Both the position numbers and the translations under genes were made by a program. A stretch of 64,000 nucleotides of DNA from Anaerolineales bacterium (GTDB lineage: Bacteria > Chloroflexota > Anaerolineae > Anaerolineales > Villigracilaceae). The notes below the pieces were generated by a model. That model was not told where the DNA came from. It searched no databases and saw nothing but the letters and a program-made list of their open reading frames with translations. Positions 37,782 through 45,124 of this stretch are shown here, in pieces (the stretch's first letter is position 1; each line of letters starts with the position of its first letter). Location of the stretch: assembly GCA_030834895.1 (NCBI GenBank), contig JAUQXA010000018.1, positions 413,964 through 477,963 of the forward strand. The letters are read 5' to 3'.

Positions 37782-38690
37782 TCAATTTTGTAACCGCGCA
37801 AAGACGACAATGCGCTGGGTATCAACAAGGTATGGGTAGCACGAGATCAACGTCACGGTGGGACTCCCGCTCGAAGCCATCACCTCGACGGCGGTTGGCT
37901 CGACCAAAACGGTGCGGTCCACGATGTAAACGAACTGTCTCTGATGGGTCGAGATGATGACCTGGTCGCCTGGGACGAGTCGATCCAGGTAGCGGAACAA
38001 CTCACCGTAAACATCGTTGTGCGCCGAGAGAACAACATTCCCGTTCTCGCCTGGAGCGGAAGATCCGACATATTGCCCAACGCCCTTTTTGAGTTGCTCC
38101 CAACCGTCGCCCTGCACGACGGGTGCGTCCACATTGATGCTCGGGATTTGGATGCGCACTGCCTGGTTCGGCGCGGGAGTCGGCACGGGCATGTTGGCAA
38201 GCGACTGCACCATCGGACGCAGATGCTCTGGGATCTCCGCTTCGTTGGGCTTGGTATTGCCTTGCGCGTCTGGCGGGACATGTCCCGATGGAAGGACAAC
38301 TGCCATCACCAGCGGAGTCGCTGTGGGCGTTTCGGGATTGAGCGCCGCAACCACTTCTGTGTTCAACGTGCGAAGCAGACCAAGTCCGTTGAGCAGGACT
38401 CCGATCAAGCCAATGACAGCCAGCACTTCCACGCCGAGCAGGACGCGATCCAGAAACTTGCGGCGTGGGTTGACGGGAACAGGCTGAGGTACGGATTCTG
38501 CTCCTTCCGCCGTATCAACTATCGGCGCAGAATCGTGAGTCAAGTCGGGCAGGTCAGGCGCGACCGAGATCACGCGTCCCGTGCGGCGGAAATGTTCGAG
38601 GCGTTCCTTTCGCGCGCCGCGTCTCTTCTCGACCAGCAGGCGGCGGAGTTCCTCCACGGAGAGTTCTTCGGGCGATTTGCGTCTTGGCAT
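37782..38690 (-). CDS. Class D/E-type sortase
   Basis: 302 residues. Cytoplasmic, highly charged N-terminus (about 90 residues), helix about 95-118 (VEVLAVIGLIGVLLNGLGLL), then an extracellular sortase domain. Catalytic residues: His in LSAHNDVYGELF, Cys284 in TLISCYPYL, and Arg293 (TQRIVV). The TLxSCYP form and the HxDxx(G)ELF context fit class D/E. It cleaves a sorting motif and transfers the protein to a cell surface nucleophile. A candidate substrate carrying LAGTG is encoded at 32676-33257. A TATAAT box lies 10 nt before the start codon. Confidence 0.88.
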   Translation of the reverse strand: MPRRKSPEELSVEELRRLLVEKRRGARKERLEHFRRTGRVISVAPDLPDLTHDSAPIVDTAEGAESVPQPVPVNPRRKFLDRVLLGVEVLAVIGLIGVLLNGLGLLRTLNTEVVAALNPETPTATPLVMAVVLPSGHVPPDAQGNTKPNEAEIPEHLRPMVQSLANMPVPTPAPNQAVRIQIPSINVDAPVVQGDGWEQLKKGVGQYVGSSAPGENGNVVLSAHNDVYGELFRYLDRLVPGDQVIISTHQRQFVYIVDRTVLVEPTAVEVMASSGSPTVTLISCYPYLVDTQRIVVFARLQN

Positions 38691-38780
38691 GGCGGAGCGG
38701 ATTATACCGCAAGGATGGGGGAGTCCTAGTGTAAGATGTGTTCATCCCAATCGGTCTGAATACGTGGACAGAAATTCGGT

Positions 38781-38820
38781 TTGAAAAAGGGGCTCATGTG
38801 TGTTAGAATATCTGTTCTAA
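38781..38820 (+). promoter_or_regulatory. Promoter of the PP2C gene with overlapping inverted repeat
   Basis: TTGAAA (38781-38786), 17-nt spacer, TAGAAT (38804-38809). The palindrome TTAGAA-N6-TTCTAA (38803-38820) covers the -10 and the start site, a good place for a repressor. Confidence 0.6.
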
Positions 38821-38846
38821 TTCGTCTGCCAACTAATGAGGAAGAT

Positions 38847-39869
38847 ATGGAAACCAAACTTTTTGATGAGGTTGAGACTCGTTTAGCGGAAACACGCGAC
38901 AACCTGACTCACTGGGTCGAAGCGACGCCAGCCGAAAAGCAGCAGGTTTGTCTTTGCTCGCAGGATGGATGCTGCGTTGAGGAACGCCTGCAAGTAATCG
39001 ACGAAACTTTGGAGAAGATCAAGGAGGGTACATTCGGTGTTTGCAAGCTCTGCCATGACGCCGTGGAGAGTCAGTTACTTCAAATGGACTATACTGCCGG
39101 TGTTTGCCTGGGACATTTTTCTGACGAAGAACTTCGCCAACTGCAAGATGAGCTGGAGATGTCGCAGGTCATCCAGCGTGGATTGTTGCCCGCGGAAATC
39201 CCGTTCGTGGCTGGGATGAACATCGCCGCCTTTAGTCGTCCCGCCCAAATTGTGGGAGGTGATTATTTCGACTTCCTCAATTTCAATGATGGTACACATG
39301 GCTTCGTGATGGCTGATGTGAGCGGGCACGGCGTTTCCGCTGGGATGTTTGTGAGCAGTCTGCAAACCGCTTTTCACACGCTTGTGCCGGATGCGGAGTC
39401 CCCAACCTCCGTGCTGGAGCGCATCAACCGCCTTTACATCCACAACATCCACGTCACGACCTTTGTGACCATCTTTTTGGGCAAGTACAACCCTCAAACG
39501 CGAACGATGAGTTATTCAAACGCGGGTCACAATTCGGCGTACCTGTATCGCCTGAGGACAAACGAGGAAATCTGGCTTCGTCCAACGGGACCAGCCATTG
39601 GACTATCGGAGCGGTTTTTCATCAACCGCGAGGATGTCCAATTGGAACCGGATGATATCCTACTGCTTTATACAGACGGTATTACAGAGGCAGCGGATTC
39701 CCAGGGCGCGCTGTGGGGGGAGGAACGGTTGGCTGATATCATCCGCCAGAATACGGCTGCATCTTCCGAGCAGTTGATTCAGATGATCATGTCGGCGTTG
39801 AAGGAGTATACAAACGGAAGTCCTCTGGCTGATGATGTGACGCTGGTCGTTGCAAAATTGAGACAGTAA
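38847..39869 (+). CDS. DksA-like zinc finger fused to SpoIIE/RsbU-type PP2C phosphatase
   Basis: 340 residues from ATG 38847 (GAGGAAG upstream). Residues 1-95 look like a TraR/DksA C4-type module: helical, with Cys66-x2-Cys69-x17-Cys87-x2-His90 (CKLC...CLGH). Residues about 100-340 are a PP2C-like phosphatase of the SpoIIE/RsbU family: GGDYFDF, ADVSGHGVSAGMF, YSNAGHNSAY, LLLYTDGITEA and LADDVTLVVAKL. Such phosphatases act on anti-sigma-factor antagonists. The zinc module in front would be the sensor or docking part. The combination is uncommon in my memory. Confidence 0.87.
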   Translation: METKLFDEVETRLAETRDNLTHWVEATPAEKQQVCLCSQDGCCVEERLQVIDETLEKIKEGTFGVCKLCHDAVESQLLQMDYTAGVCLGHFSDEELRQLQDELEMSQVIQRGLLPAEIPFVAGMNIAAFSRPAQIVGGDYFDFLNFNDGTHGFVMADVSGHGVSAGMFVSSLQTAFHTLVPDAESPTSVLERINRLYIHNIHVTTFVTIFLGKYNPQTRTMSYSNAGHNSAYLYRLRTNEEIWLRPTGPAIGLSERFFINREDVQLEPDDILLLYTDGITEAADSQGALWGEERLADIIRQNTAASSEQLIQMIMSALKEYTNGSPLADDVTLVVAKLRQ

Positions 39870-39877
39870 AAAATGTA

Positions 39878-39906
39878 TTGCCAAAATTGCCTACCCTCGG
39901 TATAAT
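39878..39906 (+). promoter_or_regulatory. Promoter of the tRNA-Val gene
   Basis: TTGCCA (39878-39883), 17-nt spacer, TATAAT (39901-39906), 11 nt before the tRNA. Confidence 0.75.
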
Positions 39907-39917
39907 GTCAATCCTTC

Positions 39918-39991
39918 GGGCGGGTAGCTCAGTTGGTTAGAGCACTGCTTTGACATAGCAGAGGTCGTAGGTTCGAGCCCTATCTCGCCCA
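39918..39991 (+). tRNA. tRNA-Val (GAC)
   Basis: Complete cloverleaf: acceptor GGGCGGG with CTCGCCC (one G-T pair), D-arm GCTC/GAGC, anticodon stem CTGCT/AGCAG around loop TTGACAT giving anticodon GAC, T-loop TTCGAGC. Discriminator A; CCA is not encoded. Confidence 0.95.
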
Positions 39992-40031
39992 CTTGGTCAA
40001 TAATCAGTGACCAGTGTTCAGTAAAATTGAA

Positions 40032-40292
40032 AAACGCTTTGACCGAGACGAGTACGTGGTCAAGTCCCTGACAGGGAGAAGAGATCAATGATTGAGAATC
40101 TCTTCCAGGGAAAATCACAGAAAACCACTCGCGAGCGTGAAGCAGAACGTAGGGGCGAAGCACGCTTCGCCCGTGCAAGTAAGTTGAACGGTTGGCTCCG
40201 TTACAAGCCGCAAGAGATGCTCTCGAAAGAGGGTAAATCGGGTGGTACCGCGTGAGTTGAACTCTCGCCCCGTTGTGGGTGAGAGTTTTTTT
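40032..40292 (+). promoter_or_regulatory. T-box riboswitch leader of thrS
   Basis: The conserved T-box GGGTGGTACCGCG is at 40240-40252, and a terminator follows at 40260-40292 (AACTCTCGCCC, loop CGTTGT, GGGTGAGAGTT, T7). Upstream, GACGAGTACG (about 40050) resembles the AGTA side of the specifier-loop S-turn. AGAAAACCAC on the 3' side offers ACC (40124-40126), a Thr codon, as candidate specifier. The distal stem is CCCTG/CAGGG with AGAAGAGAT/ATCTCTT. Uncharged tRNA-Thr would stabilise the antiterminator and raise thrS expression. A family C palindrome interrupts the stem I/T-box linker (40149-40176). Confidence 0.92.
40149..40176. repeat. Family C palindrome within the T-box leader
   Basis: GTAGGGGCGAAGC (40149-40161), AC, GCTTCGCCCGTGC (40164-40176). 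The inner 9-bp arms are exact, and the outer part is eroded compared with the perfect copy at 45471-45500. Confidence 0.7.
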
Positions 40293-40298
40293 GTTTAC

Positions 40299-40329
40299 CC
40301 CCTCCGCTACTAATGTAGGCGTGGAGGGG
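40299..40329 (+). promoter_or_regulatory. Hairpin before the thrS ribosome-binding site
   Basis: CCCCTCC (40299-40305) and GGAGGGG (40323-40329) with GCTAC/GTAGGC inside. It ends 6 nt before the AAGGAG site and could affect translation. Confidence 0.45.
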
Positions 40330-40345
40330 CAGAAAAGGAGTAAGA

Positions 40346-42157
40346 ATGGCGCAACAAGTTATGGAAAAATACGAAGAGTCACAGTTATATCGAATCCGAC
40401 ACTCGGCGGCGCACGTGATGGCGCAGGCTGTTCTGGAGTTATTCCCCGATGGCAAGGTGACCATCGGTCCGCCCGTGGAAAACGGCTTTTATTACGATTT
40501 CGATTTGCCGCGCAACCTCACACCCGAAGACCTGCAACAGATCGAAAAACGGATGCGACAGATCGTGCAGGGCAAGCATGAGTTCAAGAAGCAGGTCATC
40601 TCTGCCGAGGAAGCGAAGAAAATCTTTGCCGATCAGCCCTACAAGTTGGAGTTGATCGAAGGTCTCGAAAAAGGCGGCTTGGACGAGTATGGCAATCCGC
40701 TCGATGTGAAGCCCGAAATTTCCATCTATCAACACGACACGTTCACGGATTTGTGCCGTGGTCCGCATGTTGCCTCCACGAAGGAGATCAAACAGGACGC
40801 CTTCAAGTTGATGAATGTGGCGGGCGCATATTGGCGCGGCGACGAAAAGAACAAGATGCTCCAGCGCGTGTATGGCACGGCTTGGGAAAGCAAGAAGGAT
40901 TTGGAAGCCTATCTCCAGCAATTGGAGGAAGCCAAGAAACGCGACCATCGCAAACTGGGCAAGGAACTCGAAATCTTCATCTTCGACGACGAGGTAGGAC
41001 CAGGCCTTCCGCTTTGGCTGCCCAACGGTGGCGTGATGATCGAAGAGCTGGAAAAGCTCGCCAAGGAGATGGAAGAGAAGGCGGGGTACGTCCGCGTCAA
41101 GACGCCGATTCTCACAAAGGAGGACCTTTTTCTACGTTCCGGTCATCTCCCTTATTATGCCGAGAGCATGTATGCGCCGATGGAGCTGGAGGGCGTGAAG
41201 TATTACGTCAAGCCGATGAACTGTCCGATGCACCACAAGATCTTCGGCTCGAAGGGACGCTCGTATCGTGACCTGCCCGTCCGCCTTGCGGAATACGGCA
41301 CGTGCTATCGCTATGAAAAATCGGGTGAGTTGTTTGGTTTGATGCGTGTGCGTTCGATGCAGATGAACGATGCCCATATCTATTGCAGCGAAGACCAATT
41401 CGAGCAGGAGTTCATGGGTGTCGTGGAGTTGTATCGTAAGTACTTTGATCTCTTTGGGATTGAGAAATACGTGATGCGCATGTCGCTGCACAGCAAAGCT
41501 GGACTCGGCAAGAAATACGTGGATAACGAGCGCTTGTGGCTCAAAACAGAAGAGATGGTGCGCCGCGCGATGGACAACGGTGGCGTGCCGTATGTAGAAC
41601 GCGAAGATGAAGCTGCGTTCTACGGTCCGAAGATTGACGTGCAAGTCTGGTCAGCCATTGGACGCGAGTTTTCATTGATGACGAACCAAGTGGACTTCGC
41701 TGTCCCGGAGCGTTTCGACCTGAAATTCACGAACAAGGAAGGACAGGATGAAGTCCCGCTCTGTATCCATCGCGCGCCGCTCTCGACGCACGAGCGCATG
41801 ATTGGCTTCCTGCTGGAGCATTATGCGGGTAACTTCCCCGTCTGGCTCTCGCCCGAACAGGTGCGCGTGATTTCGATCACGGATGCACAGAACGAATACG
41901 TTGAGAAAATCGCAAAGGAACTACGCGAGAACGGCATCCGCGCCAGCGCCGATGTCTCTGCCCAACGCATGAACGCCAAGATTCGTCAGGCGCAGTTGAT
42001 GAAGATTCCGTACATGATCGTGGTCGGCAACAACGAAATGGAGGCAGGTCAAATCTCGCTCCGCGTCCGTGATGGCAGCCAACAGAACAACATTCCACTT
42101 GCTGAGTTCATCTCCCGCGCGAAGGATCGCATTGCGAGAAGGGCAGCGGAGTTGTAG
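40346..42157 (+). CDS. thrS: Threonyl-tRNA synthetase lacking the TGS domain
   Basis: 603 residues. The editing domain has HSAAH (His19, His23) and LCRGPH. The class II catalytic core has MNCPMHH and LCIHRAPLSTHERMIG (Zn ligands Cys and His), motif 2 TCYRYEKSGELFGLMRVRSM and motif 3. The anticodon-binding domain ends the protein. The usual N-terminal TGS domain (about 60 residues) is absent: the protein begins right at the editing domain, and the T-box leader occupies the space before it. Charges tRNA-Thr. Under T-box control. AAGGAG precedes ATG. Confidence 0.96.
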   Translation: MAQQVMEKYEESQLYRIRHSAAHVMAQAVLELFPDGKVTIGPPVENGFYYDFDLPRNLTPEDLQQIEKRMRQIVQGKHEFKKQVISAEEAKKIFADQPYKLELIEGLEKGGLDEYGNPLDVKPEISIYQHDTFTDLCRGPHVASTKEIKQDAFKLMNVAGAYWRGDEKNKMLQRVYGTAWESKKDLEAYLQQLEEAKKRDHRKLGKELEIFIFDDEVGPGLPLWLPNGGVMIEELEKLAKEMEEKAGYVRVKTPILTKEDLFLRSGHLPYYAESMYAPMELEGVKYYVKPMNCPMHHKIFGSKGRSYRDLPVRLAEYGTCYRYEKSGELFGLMRVRSMQMNDAHIYCSEDQFEQEFMGVVELYRKYFDLFGIEKYVMRMSLHSKAGLGKKYVDNERLWLKTEEMVRRAMDNGGVPYVEREDEAAFYGPKIDVQVWSAIGREFSLMTNQVDFAVPERFDLKFTNKEGQDEVPLCIHRAPLSTHERMIGFLLEHYAGNFPVWLSPEQVRVISITDAQNEYVEKIAKELRENGIRASADVSAQRMNAKIRQAQLMKIPYMIVVGNNEMEAGQISLRVRDGSQQNNIPLAEFISRAKDRIARRAAEL

Positions 42158-42167
42158 GAAGAACTGT

Positions 42168-42203
42168 AAACGACAGGTGGAGGAAATTTCCTCCACCTGT
42201 TTT
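42168..42203. terminator. thrS terminator (bidirectional)
   Basis: ACAGGTGGAGGAAA then TTTCCTCCACCTGT followed by TTTTATTT, between 42168 and 42203. Confidence 0.85.
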
Positions 42204-42817
42204 TATTTCACAATGATTCTTATATATGGATAGCACATCCAATATACCGAGTCTTTAATCGTTCCCGGTCCAACTACAGCCCAGACCATGACTTGCATGC
42301 CTGCTTCGGATGGCGCAGTCGCATCAAGGATTACATCATATTTTCCGCCTGGCTTTAGGTTGGGAAGTTCTATTTGGGTCTTGTCGGTCATTTCGGGACC
42401 ATCCTGATATTCGAGATAGGTTTTGTCCTCCCATTTCTTCGCCCCAGTGTTGACGATGGTCCACTTTATATCGAAGCTGTCACCGGGACGGAACTCTGTA
42501 TCGTCGAACGGTTTCTGGTCGGTGACGTTGCATACGTAATCAGTCTTTGCGTTACCCATAGGGGTGTTCGTTGGGAGAACAAAGGTCGGCATGGCTGTAA
42601 ATTGAATGGTGGGGACAACCTCCGTGGGAGTTGGAGACGGGGTGTCTGTTGGGGCAGGGGTGCTGGTTGGAATTGCTGTAAGGGTCTCTGCCACCGATGT
42701 CACGACAAGATTTGTGACCTCTTCGGGATTATTTTCAGGTTGCCCAAGTCCGCAGGCGATGATCAAAAAAGTTGCTGCGACTAAAAGGGACAAAATCCGC
42801 TTTGCAGATTGGTTCAT
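42203..42817 (-). CDS. Lipoprotein with NBR1-type Ig-like domain
   Basis: 204 residues from ATG 42817 (AAAGGAGATT upstream). Signal peptide with lipobox LIIAC, a Thr/Pro linker (about 45-95, PTPTE-like) and a C-terminal domain with FRPGDSFDIKWTIVNTGAKKWEDKTYLEY, which is the NBR1 Ig-like fold (Trp in WxIxNTGxxxW). ELPNLKPGGKYDVILDATAP and the end MVWAVVGPG complete it. It probably faces outside and mediates protein contact. The same kind of domain is frequent in Chloroflexota surface proteins. Confidence 0.8.
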   Translation of the reverse strand: MNQSAKRILSLLVAATFLIIACGLGQPENNPEEVTNLVVTSVAETLTAIPTSTPAPTDTPSPTPTEVVPTIQFTAMPTFVLPTNTPMGNAKTDYVCNVTDQKPFDDTEFRPGDSFDIKWTIVNTGAKKWEDKTYLEYQDGPEMTDKTQIELPNLKPGGKYDVILDATAPSEAGMQVMVWAVVGPGTIKDSVYWMCYPYIRIIVK

Positions 42818-42864
42818 TTGAATCTCCTTTCTTTCGTAATTTCTAAACAGGCTGGGTTTGGAAG

Positions 42865-43674
42865 TCATTTCCGCAAAAAAAATTCAAACTCCTTGAACTT
42901 CACCCTTGCCGTCATGTCCAAGTTCAAGGGCGTCACTGCCACTTTTTTCTTTGTCCGCAGGATGTGGGCGTCGGTGCCTTCAGGTTCCTGGTCAATGCCT
43001 TCGCTGTGTCTGTACCAGATGGGACCTGGCTCTTCCCATGAATCACGCTTGGCAGGTATGGGGTCATAGTATCGGCTAAGGGAAAGCCCTCCAACTTCCC
43101 ATTCGGTTTCAGGCGTGGCGTGAGTCGGCACCTCGACCTTGATCAAATTTACTTCTTGTGGAAACTTCTTCTCCAGAAGCAACCGTGCGAAATAGGCGGT
43201 GAAATACCCGGCTGTCGAAAAATCAACATCTTCTGAATGGGTGAGGTGATATTGTGTCTCGGTTTCGAGTGAGATCGCAAGCGCAGGAATACCCAAGGCC
43301 GCCGCTTCCATCGCCGCACCGACCGTGCCTGAAATTGTCACTCCCAGCCCGACGTTTTCGCCATAGTTGATTCCCGAAACAACCAGGTCAGGTTTATGCG
43401 GAATGATTTCCAGGATACCGTGCAGGACTGCCTGTGCTGGCGACCCGCCGACTGCATAAACGTCCCATGCCTGACCGTTGACCTGGACCTGCTCCTTGCG
43501 GATGATTCCGTCCGACGTGCTGGGCAGGCTGCGTCCCATAGCTGAGGATTGTTCACGCGGCGCGGCAACGGTCACGTAGCCGATCTTGGAAAGTTCACTG
43601 GCGGCGGCCCAAAGACCGGGGGAGCGGATGCCGTCATCGTTGGTTAACAATATGTGGGGTTTCTTCTTTTTCAT
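42865..43674 (-). CDS. surE: 5'-nucleotidase SurE
   Basis: 269 residues from ATG 43674, preceded by a TATAAT box at a 7-nt distance. Metal-binding ILLTNDDGIRSPG, the GREQSSAMGRS-like loop (APREQSSAMGRSLP) and the downstream SGINYGENVG are the SurE signatures. It dephosphorylates nucleoside monophosphates. The longer start at 43692 has no support. It lies downstream of the tRNA-Arg gene on the same strand. Confidence 0.92.
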   Translation of the reverse strand: MKKKKPHILLTNDDGIRSPGLWAAASELSKIGYVTVAAPREQSSAMGRSLPSTSDGIIRKEQVQVNGQAWDVYAVGGSPAQAVLHGILEIIPHKPDLVVSGINYGENVGLGVTISGTVGAAMEAAALGIPALAISLETETQYHLTHSEDVDFSTAGYFTAYFARLLLEKKFPQEVNLIKVEVPTHATPETEWEVGGLSLSRYYDPIPAKRDSWEEPGPIWYRHSEGIDQEPEGTDAHILRTKKKVAVTPLNLDMTARVKFKEFEFFLRK

Positions 43675-43681
43675 GTTGTCC

Positions 43682-43687
43682 ATTATA
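43682..43687 (-). promoter_or_regulatory. -10 box for surE (near-leaderless)
   Basis: TATAAT on the minus strand, 7 nt before the surE ATG. Confidence 0.55.
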
Positions 43688-43723
43688 AACAAAAACGCAT
43701 CCCCCTTGGTTGGGGACGGAAAT

Positions 43724-43779
43724 TAAAAACCGCCTCTCTGTGTGAAAGACGGTTTCTGGCGCCCTCGGCGCGACTCGAA
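43724..43779 (-). repeat. Duplicate of the tRNA-Arg 3' end and terminator, copy 1
   Basis: 56 bp identical to 43807-43862, offset by 83 bp. It contains the terminator (AAACCG...CGGTTTTT on the minus strand) and the last part of the tRNA (T-stem 3' side and acceptor) but no other part of a tRNA. Confidence 0.85.
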
Positions 43780-43806
43780 TATCATCCCTCGATGGGACAC
43801 GCGAAC

Positions 43807-43839
43807 TAAAAACCGCCTCTCTGTGTGAAAGACGGTTTC
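43807..43839 (-). terminator. Terminator of the tRNA-Arg gene
   Basis: On the minus strand AAACCG(TCTTTC) ... (GAGAGG)CGGTTTTTAG follows immediately after the CCA end. Confidence 0.75.
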
Positions 43840-43916
43840 TGGCGCCCTCGGCGCGACTCGAACACGCGACCTATTGCTCCGCAAGCAAGCGCTCTAATCC
43901 ACTGAGCTACGAGGGC
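43840..43916 (-). tRNA. tRNA-Arg (GCG), CCA encoded
   Basis: Reverse complement folds as: acceptor GCCCTCG/CGAGGGC, D-arm GCTC/GAGC, anticodon stem CTTGC/GCAAT (one mismatch at the base) with loop TTGCGGA so anticodon GCG, variable AGGTC, T-arm GCGTG/CGCGC with TTCGAGT. Discriminator G and encoded CCA. GCG reads CGC (Arg). Most bacteria use an ACG (inosine) tRNA for this box. Confidence 0.88.
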
Positions 43917-44053
43917 ATTGATTGAGCGGGGGGTATTTTACTGTAATGTACCTTGCTGGTCAAGGAAAATTTGCTTTTCTCATTCAAAACAATTGGCTTG
44001 TTTCCGAGCCTTCCATGCCAGGTCGGCGGTTTGGAATGAGCCTTCGCGTTTTA

Positions 44054-44116
44054 TTGACGACTCTTCATCCTTCATGGTATCATTCGCCCGCTAAAAACCA
44101 GCCGCACAAAGGCTGG
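44054..44116 (+). promoter_or_regulatory. infC promoter and leader hairpin
   Basis: TTGACG (44054-44059), 18 nt, TATCAT (44078-44083). Downstream CCAGCC (44098-44103) and GGCTGG (44111-44116) form a hairpin followed by ATTTGTTT, in the place where infC operons often carry L20-binding leaders. Confidence 0.6.
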
Positions 44117-44146
44117 ATTTGTTTCATACACCAAGAGGAGCAGCAT

Positions 44147-44728
44147 ATCAGCGCTAACGAATTTCGAGTAAATGAGGGCATCCGCGTCGCGGAAGTTCGC
44201 CTGATCGGTCCCGATGGCGGGAATGTTGGTGTCGTGCCAATCCGCCAGGCTTTGCAAATCGCCCGTGACGCCGAGTTGGATCTTGTGGAGGTTTCTCCCG
44301 GGGCAACCCCGCCTGTTTGTCGTGTAATGGACTTCGGCAAGTTCATCTACGAAAAGGCGAAGAAGGAACGCGAAGCCAAAAAGGCTCAGACCAAGATCGA
44401 GGTCAAGGAAATCCGCCTGCGTCCCAAGACGAATGATGCCCATCGTGGTTTCAAGGTGGACGATGCCCGCCGTTGGTTGAACCAGGGTCACAAAGTCCGC
44501 GTTACCATCAAGTTCCGTGGACGTGAAATGGATTACCCTGAAATTGCGCTCGAAGATTTACGTGAGATCGTCCAGGACCTTGTGGACGTGGCTGTTGTGG
44601 AAGTCCCGCCACAGATGGAGGGACGGACCATGCTCGTGGTGTTGGCTCCCGCCAAGGCTGGAGCAAAAAAGAAGGAAAAGAGCGAACAGTCTGAGGCGAA
44701 GGGCGAAGCAACTCCCACCGTCCAGTAG
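44147..44728 (+). CDS. infC: Translation initiation factor IF-3, probable AUC start
   Basis: 193 residues from ATC 44147. ISANEFRVNEGIRVAEVRLIG is the normal N-terminus of IF-3, and AGAGGAG lies 6-8 nt before this ATC. The nearest in-frame ATG codons are 75 or more residues upstream (unlike IF-3) or deep inside the protein. Rare start codons (AUU, AUC, AUA) are a known feature of infC and enable IF-3 to limit its own synthesis. The N-domain, linker (KAKKEREAKKAQTKIEVKEI) and C-domain (RPKTNDAHRGFK) are complete, plus a Lys/Glu tail. First gene of infC-rpmI-rplT. Confidence 0.92.
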   Translation: MSANEFRVNEGIRVAEVRLIGPDGGNVGVVPIRQALQIARDAELDLVEVSPGATPPVCRVMDFGKFIYEKAKKEREAKKAQTKIEVKEIRLRPKTNDAHRGFKVDDARRWLNQGHKVRVTIKFRGREMDYPEIALEDLREIVQDLVDVAVVEVPPQMEGRTMLVVLAPAKAGAKKKEKSEQSEAKGEATPTVQ

Positions 44729-44795
44729 TTTGAAAAGGTTGATCGTCCGCGGGCTATCATCCCGCGGTTAATTTTGTGAAAGGAGCAAAGTCAAA

Positions 44796-45029
44796 ATGCC
44801 TCGTAAAGCAAAAGCATCCGGCAAATTCAAGCTGAAGACCCATAAGGCGACATCCAAGCGATTCCGCCTGACGGGCTCCGGCACACTGGTGCGAACCAAA
44901 GGCGGCAAGAGCCATCTGCGCCGTCGCACGTCCGACCGCACCAAAGCACTATTGAGTGAAATGGTTGTGGTGCAGGGTCGCAAATTCATCAAGCGAATCA
45001 AGCGCCTTGCCCCGCACATGGAAGACTAG
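44796..45029 (+). CDS. rpmI: Ribosomal protein bL35
   Basis: 77 residues, strongly basic: MPRKAKASGKFKLKTHKATSKRF and SHLRRRTSDRTKALLSE are hallmarks. The usual length is about 65; this copy has a slightly longer C-terminus (RIKRLAPHMED). Ribosome-binding site AAAGGAG about 9 nt upstream. Follows infC and precedes rplT, as in most bacteria. Confidence 0.94.
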   Translation: MPRKAKASGKFKLKTHKATSKRFRLTGSGTLVRTKGGKSHLRRRTSDRTKALLSEMVVVQGRKFIKRIKRLAPHMED

Positions 45030-45124
45030 TCTTCCGGTTGTTGAATCGATTTTTATTTGCGGCTTTCGGGTGTACGCAACTGGCATGACCTGCCGACGCC
45101 CGCGAGTTTGCAGGAGGTAAAGAA

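Noticed and set aside
43759..43797. Second tRNA gene in the duplicated segment
   Set aside because: Only the 3' portion of the cloverleaf is present, with no D-arm or anticodon arm.
43922..44146. In-frame ATG extension of infC
   Set aside because: The 75 extra residues are not IF-3-like and cross the promoter and leader hairpin; AUC 44147 has a ribosome-binding site.
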